Assembly (NCBI GenBank): GCA_034670405.1 | Contig: JAXDDX010000044.1 | Span: 905,001-969,000, forward strand | Source: Hoplostethus atlanticus | Taxonomy: Eukaryota; Chordata; Actinopteri; Trachichthyiformes; Trachichthyidae | Length of the DNA stretch: 64,000 nucleotides | Direction: 5' to 3' | Shown here: positions 59,726-64,000 of the stretch, in pieces | Layout of the letters: each line of letters begins with the position of its first letter | Position numbering within the stretch: position 1 is the first letter of the stretch | Notes under the pieces: generated by a model | Database searches by the model: none | Told to the model about the DNA's origin: nothing | The model's input: the letters and a program-made list of their open reading frames with translations, nothing else | Position numbers and translations under genes: made by a program

Positions 59726-59763
<38 letters not shown>
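59726..59763. repeat. (GT)n microsatellite
   Basis: Perfect GT tract of about 19 units. Confidence 0.95.
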
Positions 59764-59765
<2 letters not shown>

Positions 59766-61009
59766 CCTGCCATCTCTGAAGAATATAGGTTATTTGCAAA
59801 ACAAGTTTTAATAGGGCTTATGTTTGCAAAATGTTGCCTACCTTCTTCTGTTAGGTTGTGCTTGGTAGAAGCTCTAGATACAGTGAAAATGAATTGCAAT
59901 GCATTATGTGCAGTATATTAATACGAATTAGCAAATAATAGTTTGTTTCCTCTCGATGCAGCATCATCCGCTACAATTACTTCTGTTATTTCCTAGTGTG
60001 CTTATAGCTGGGATGATTGACATCCATTGTTTTCCAACCTGCAGTGTCTGTTTTAAGCTTACTGCGGGTGCGTCTCCATTAGAGTTGGTTCATTTGAAGT
60101 TCAGCATGTGAGTCCATTTTCTTAGGTAAACCAACCAGCCAGACGCTTCCAGCCGAGGACACTTACAGTATCTACTTATCTCTGATAGAAAATGGTCTTC
60201 ATCTCAGTGTAAAATCTCTCTCTTCTTCTCTCTCTCTCTATGTACTAGAGTGTTTGCCTTTTTGGAGTGAGACGTATACGGCGTACCTGGCGAAAGTGCA
60301 CTTCTGCACTTACAGCTTGTAAAGGAATTTTGTGACTGCGGTTTATGGGGGAACAATTGTTACGAGTGGAAAGCAAAAACCTTCTTTCATTTCAAATAAA
60401 CTGGGAAAGTGTGTTACTGTTTGGAAAACTCCTCTCCAGGTAGAGGCTGGCAGCACTCTTTATTACACTGGTAAGTATTGCAAAGAGGGGGAAAAGAGTT
60501 TTATGATGAGTTTTGTTTGTACTGTACATGTTAGTGCTGTGTGTGTGTGTGTGTGTGCGAAAATGAAAATGCATGTTTCAAGCATGTACGCAAGTGAATG
60601 CATCATGCTTTTGAATCTGAACATGTAATCATATTTGCCATGTTTATATGTACAGTGTAGGCTCACCCCTCAGCTCTCAGTGCTCTCCAGGCTGCCTACA
60701 GCACAGTGGGCTTAAGGCTTTACAGTGGGCCACGGGCTCTGCTGTGTTCTGCTCTGCTCTGCTGGCTGGGCTGGCCCTGTTGTAAAATGTGATCAGTCAG
60801 CTCCATCCTGGACCGGGAGCTGCTGGGGACCGAACGGCCCGATCCCCGACTGTACCACCCAGGCGCTGATGGCCAGTGATTGACCAGACCGGAGAGCGTC
60901 TGGTGCCCAGTTGTACTACCGCCGGGAACACGGCCATGCCCCCTTGTTGTTGTGGTATCACAGCCTCTAGTTTGATATGTTAGATAGTACTGGATTATAG
61001 AGTCAGTAA
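59764..61009. other. non-coding desert, segment 12
   Basis: Unique sequence with a short GT tract at about 60539-60557 and a CT-rich run near 60215-60238. The minus frame 60720-61205 has no domain. No exon is recognised. Confidence 0.45.
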
Positions 61010-61309
61010 AGCCTGATTCATGCTTCTGCGTGTGCGTGTCTGCGTGGAACAAACAAAGAGACGTGCTCGCTACGTTGTGGTGGATCGTTTTTGTTTTTTT
61101 TGCGAACCTCATCTGAGAGTTGCTCCTCAAACTGCTCCATTGCTTTTTTGTTTTAGTTTGGTTTTGGCCCCCAACGCTACTGGCTATACTCCCTGTCTCA
61201 ACCAATCAGTGTTTGTTTGACGCACACGACCACAGCTGCGTGCGACACGTTGTTGAGATGTGGTGTGCGCATCTACCCGTCTACGAGCATCTATGCAGAA
61301 GTATAACCC
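61010..61309. mobile_element. probable Harbinger-type MITE (300 bp)
   Basis: The left end reads AGCCTGATTCATGCTTCTGC; the right end, read on the minus strand, reads GGGTTATACTTCTGCAT. These are imperfect inverted termini of the TTATACTTCTGCGT type. Both are flanked by TAA (61007-61009 and 61310-61312), the expected TWA duplication. There is no transposase coding. Confidence 0.6.
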
Positions 61310-61522
61310 TAATGCAGCATGATGTCACCTCTCTTTTTTACCTCATTTTTGTTTTTAATAATCCTGTACAAACTAGTCTCTCCACTGCATCTCACATGCT
61401 GGGCCCTTCCTGGCTCCTTCCTAGTTTTGAAACCGTCTACCGTCTTGGCTGAAGGTAATATTTATTGCACTGAAAGCCAATGGAGTTTTAACATTCTTTT
61501 AGGAAAGTAAAAGCACATGCTT

Positions 61523-61571
61523 TGTGTGTAGTCGTGTGTGTGTGTGTAGTCATGTGTGTGTGTGTAGTCAT
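61523..61571. repeat. variable-length (TGTG...TAGTCR) minisatellite
   Basis: Three units end in TAGTCG or TAGTCA, each with a GT run of different length in front. Confidence 0.85.
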
Positions 61572-61744
61572 GCACGTCAGGCAAGTGCAGCACCCACTCC
61601 CAGACTCTATAGGGCCCCTCTGCTGTCGTCTGCTGATTTCTGCCTCAGTCAAACCATCGTCTGACCCACTGTGGGCTGTGTGCAGAGGCTTTGAACGCCA
61701 TTGGGCTGTGAAGTAGACTTCAGATGATGGAGGTATTGTTTATC

Positions 61745-62459
61745 GGTAGCATTACAGCACACCGATTACAGGGTAGTAACTGTCGCTTACATGTCCTTCC
61801 AGTCTCCCTTAAATGGAACTTCCATATTATGGTTCAGTAGAAAGATGTGGTTGTTACAGTATTATTGCCTAATACCTATTGTGAAAGTACTAGATAACAT
61901 GAAGGGAACAGTACTGCCAAGTAAAGTCAGGCTTGATACTTCAGTAATAATATGGTAACTACCTCTTTACCCTATTGGACCAAGTAATCGAGTAGCTACA
62001 GGTTAAAAGCTGTGTAATATTGAGGTATCAAACCTGACTCTACTTGGCTGTACTGTTCCCTTAATGTTATGTAGTACTTTCACAATAGGTATTGGGTAAT
62101 AATACTGTAACAAACTCACGTCTCTACTGCAACAGAATGTGGAAGTTTCATTTTAGAGAGAAGGAAACGACAGGTAAGCGATTGTTTCCGAGGTATTATC
62201 TAGTAATTATCTCATAATGTTTGCACAACTTGCTACAGCAATGTAGTACTGTTATTACTGTTACTGTAGTACTGTTATTATAGCATAATATTGCTAACTA
62301 TACAGATAACCTGTACTAACCATAATTTAACTGAGAAATGATACAAATTACAAATGGTTCCTTGTTATCACCAGAAATTACCAGCTACTTTCTTATACTT
62401 TCTATGTAATTACACAGTTATTACCCTGTAACTGGTGTACTGTAATGAAAAGTGCTACC
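61745..62459. mobile_element. 715-bp MITE with nested inverted repeats
   Basis: The left end GGTAGCATTACAGCACACCG and the right end, read on the minus strand, GGTAGCACTTTTCATTACAG are inverted termini. The left copy lacks a 6-base CTTTTC block. Similarity runs on through ACAGGGTA(G/A)TAACTG. Flanking 8-mers TGTTTATC and TGTTTACC agree at seven of eight positions. Inside, a second pair of arms around 61980 shares ACCTATTGTGAAAGTACTA and GGGAACAGTAC. There is no open frame of note, so the copy is non-autonomous; an 8-bp duplication would fit hAT. Confidence 0.7.
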
Positions 62460-63775
62460 TGTTTACCTGTTTTGCTACCTGACTTTTTATGTGGTCGCAG
62501 AAAATACTTAACAATTGATGTGAATTAGCAGTTTATGTGTGTTTGTGCAGTTATTGGCCCTTTGGTCTGTCATACCTGGCCTGTCCTCGTCGGGCTAAGC
62601 ACAGAGAAGTGCTTGGGATTGGAGTTTCTCTCCCCAGTCCTACTTCTCACCTAGCATCTGCAATTAATCCTCCCATGCTGCTTCAGGCTCCCATCTTGCA
62701 GGTTGTTATTGTTTCTCCTAAGCAATTTACCGCTGGGAAATTGATTTGTTTGTCGGGGTGCACATGCAAGGCTCTGTTCATGAAAAATGGATAAATGTCA
62801 GTGTGGCGGCCTCCTGTAACGATAAGGACAAACACAAAGGGTGCAGCTGGAAAACGCCCGGGTCCAGATCTGCATTCTGTTTATCAGGCCGAGGCGGGGC
62901 GACACGTGGAGATAGCAAACAGCCACCGCCACGCAATTGACCAGCGGGGAAATAGTATCGATGAAATCCGGCTGTCAAAGGTTGTGAGACCCGGCGCGAT
63001 GCGGTGATACTGGAGCAGGAGCGCTGGAAGCAGCTGCTGCCGGGAGGGGAAGTGCGGAGGCTAACAACCCAGCCGGCACCGCAGCACCAAGCTTTCTAAC
63101 CTGTCTGCTTTGCATAAAATCAACTTGGCTGCCTGTCAGTGTGTTGCTCTGTAATTAACCTGCGGCGGCCCAAAACGAGTGCCCTCTGAAAGGCTTCATT
63201 AACCTGTGCCTGAGAGAAGCAGCCATTGTCCTCCACCTCCCGTGACCCGCACTAAACCAACCAAAATACCTCCCATTTTTTTTCTCCCACTCACACAGGG
63301 AGCTACAGTTGCTCACACACAGGGTGGGGTGGACCCGTCCGAACTCTACTTCAGAATAGTTTACCCCACCCTTAGCTAATAAAAGTCTTAATGATACCAG
63401 ATCATACTTGTAAATAGCATCAGACGGGTTTGAGTTGAGCAAAAATAGGGATTTTCCAAGAAAGTAAAACATGGATGAATCATACCCACATTTTTTATAG
63501 CTATATTACTTCTCACACACACACACAGCTGATGGAGAAGCACAGCATAGCATCAAAATTTGAAGCAGAACAGCAGTCAGGTTAGTTTTGACAGGTAAGG
63601 ACGTGTAATTTCATGACAATATCACCCCCCCCCCCACCCCCAAACCACCACCACCACCACATCCCACCGATATTAAGCTTTCTTCTTGTTTAGTCAGCTT
63701 GACGTTTGAGCTGCGTTTTTCCCACCATCAGCATGTAGTCCTGGAAAGCCAGAAACCCAGGGGACACAAGGTCTG

Positions 63776-63810
<35 letters not shown>

Positions 63811-64000
63811 CTGCAGGGCTCCAGATCGCTGCTTCTCTCCAGTCAGCTGTAGTAGCCAGTATGTGTGTCGTCTCCTGAGCGCAACACTAGCATGGCCCAC
63901 TTCTGCCTGACCGACAAGACACACGGCTCAGGCTCATCTGGGCTCTTCCCTTTTGTGTGTTTATGTATGAGTGTGTGTGTGTGTTTTCTCGTCATTTGCT
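62460..64000. other. non-coding desert, segment 13, to window end
   Basis: Unique sequence with CpG-containing stretches at about 62800-63070, a C/CCA-rich block at 63626-63660 and (GT)n at 63779-63809. No exon is recognised up to the window edge. Confidence 0.45.
63779..63809. repeat. (GT)n microsatellite
   Basis: Perfect GT tract of about 15 units. Confidence 0.9.

Noticed and set aside
60720..61205. 161-codon open frame on minus
   Set aside because: Low-complexity Ser/Arg/Thr composition, runs into a MITE, and shows no known domain.
16277..64000. edrf1, tex36, ctbp2 coding exons, tRNA or rRNA genes, CRISPR arrays
   Set aside because: Looked for because of synteny or by type; I could not find any segment resembling them. 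The CtBP2 N-terminal coding exon is not visible in the window.

Overview
The window is vertebrate nuclear DNA, most probably from a ray-finned (teleost) fish. Genes are split by short introns with GT/AG borders. Long CA/GT and GA/CT microsatellites are frequent, and several fish-style cut-and-paste transposon derivatives (Tc1/mariner, hAT, PIF/Harbinger) can be recognised from their terminal inverted repeats and target-site duplications. The four protein genes match the block DHX32-BCCIP-UROS-MMP21 of human 10q26 in order and relative orientation. I know these families by recall; no database search was run.

Layout. 1-3.4 kb: the last six exons of dhx32 (+), with its 5' part outside the window. 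4.07-8.23 kb: all seven coding exons of bccip (-), convergent with dhx32, with a 754-bp Harbinger-type element in intron 6. 8.24-9.23 kb: a compact divergent region between bccip and uros. 9.23-11.23 kb: nine coding exons of uros (+), whose likely 3' UTR contains a 654-bp Tc1 derivative. 12.6-16.28 kb: seven exons of mmp21 (+). This gene carries all metalloproteinase landmarks but needs a one-base frame correction in exon 2 to be read through, so it is either a recent lesion or an assembly error.

16.3-64 kb: about 48 kb with no protein-coding exon that I can recognise. It holds many microsatellites, homopurine and homopyrimidine tracts, four recognisable transposon derivatives, and single-copy AT-rich stretches dense in homeodomain-type ATTA/TAAT cores that look like conserved non-coding elements. 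In human the same flank of MMP21 carries EDRF1 (opposite strand) and TEX36, then a large desert before CTBP2. I see no edrf1 or tex36 exon here. My inference is that this is the fish counterpart of the ctbp2-side desert, with a possible non-coding first exon of a rightward transcript ending at a strong splice donor at 45566/45567.

The genes do not form a pathway. DHX32 is a DEAH-family RNA helicase-like protein, BCCIP is a BRCA2/p21-binding protein, UROS makes uroporphyrinogen III for haem, and MMP21 is a secreted protease needed for left-right patterning. The most notable observations are the mmp21 frame break beside a linker with nine N-glycosylation sequons, a perfect 25-bp-arm palindrome with AP-1 sites at 55.5 kb, the candidate orphan first exon at 45.2-45.6 kb, and several MITEs whose ends and target duplications can be placed to the base or nearly so.
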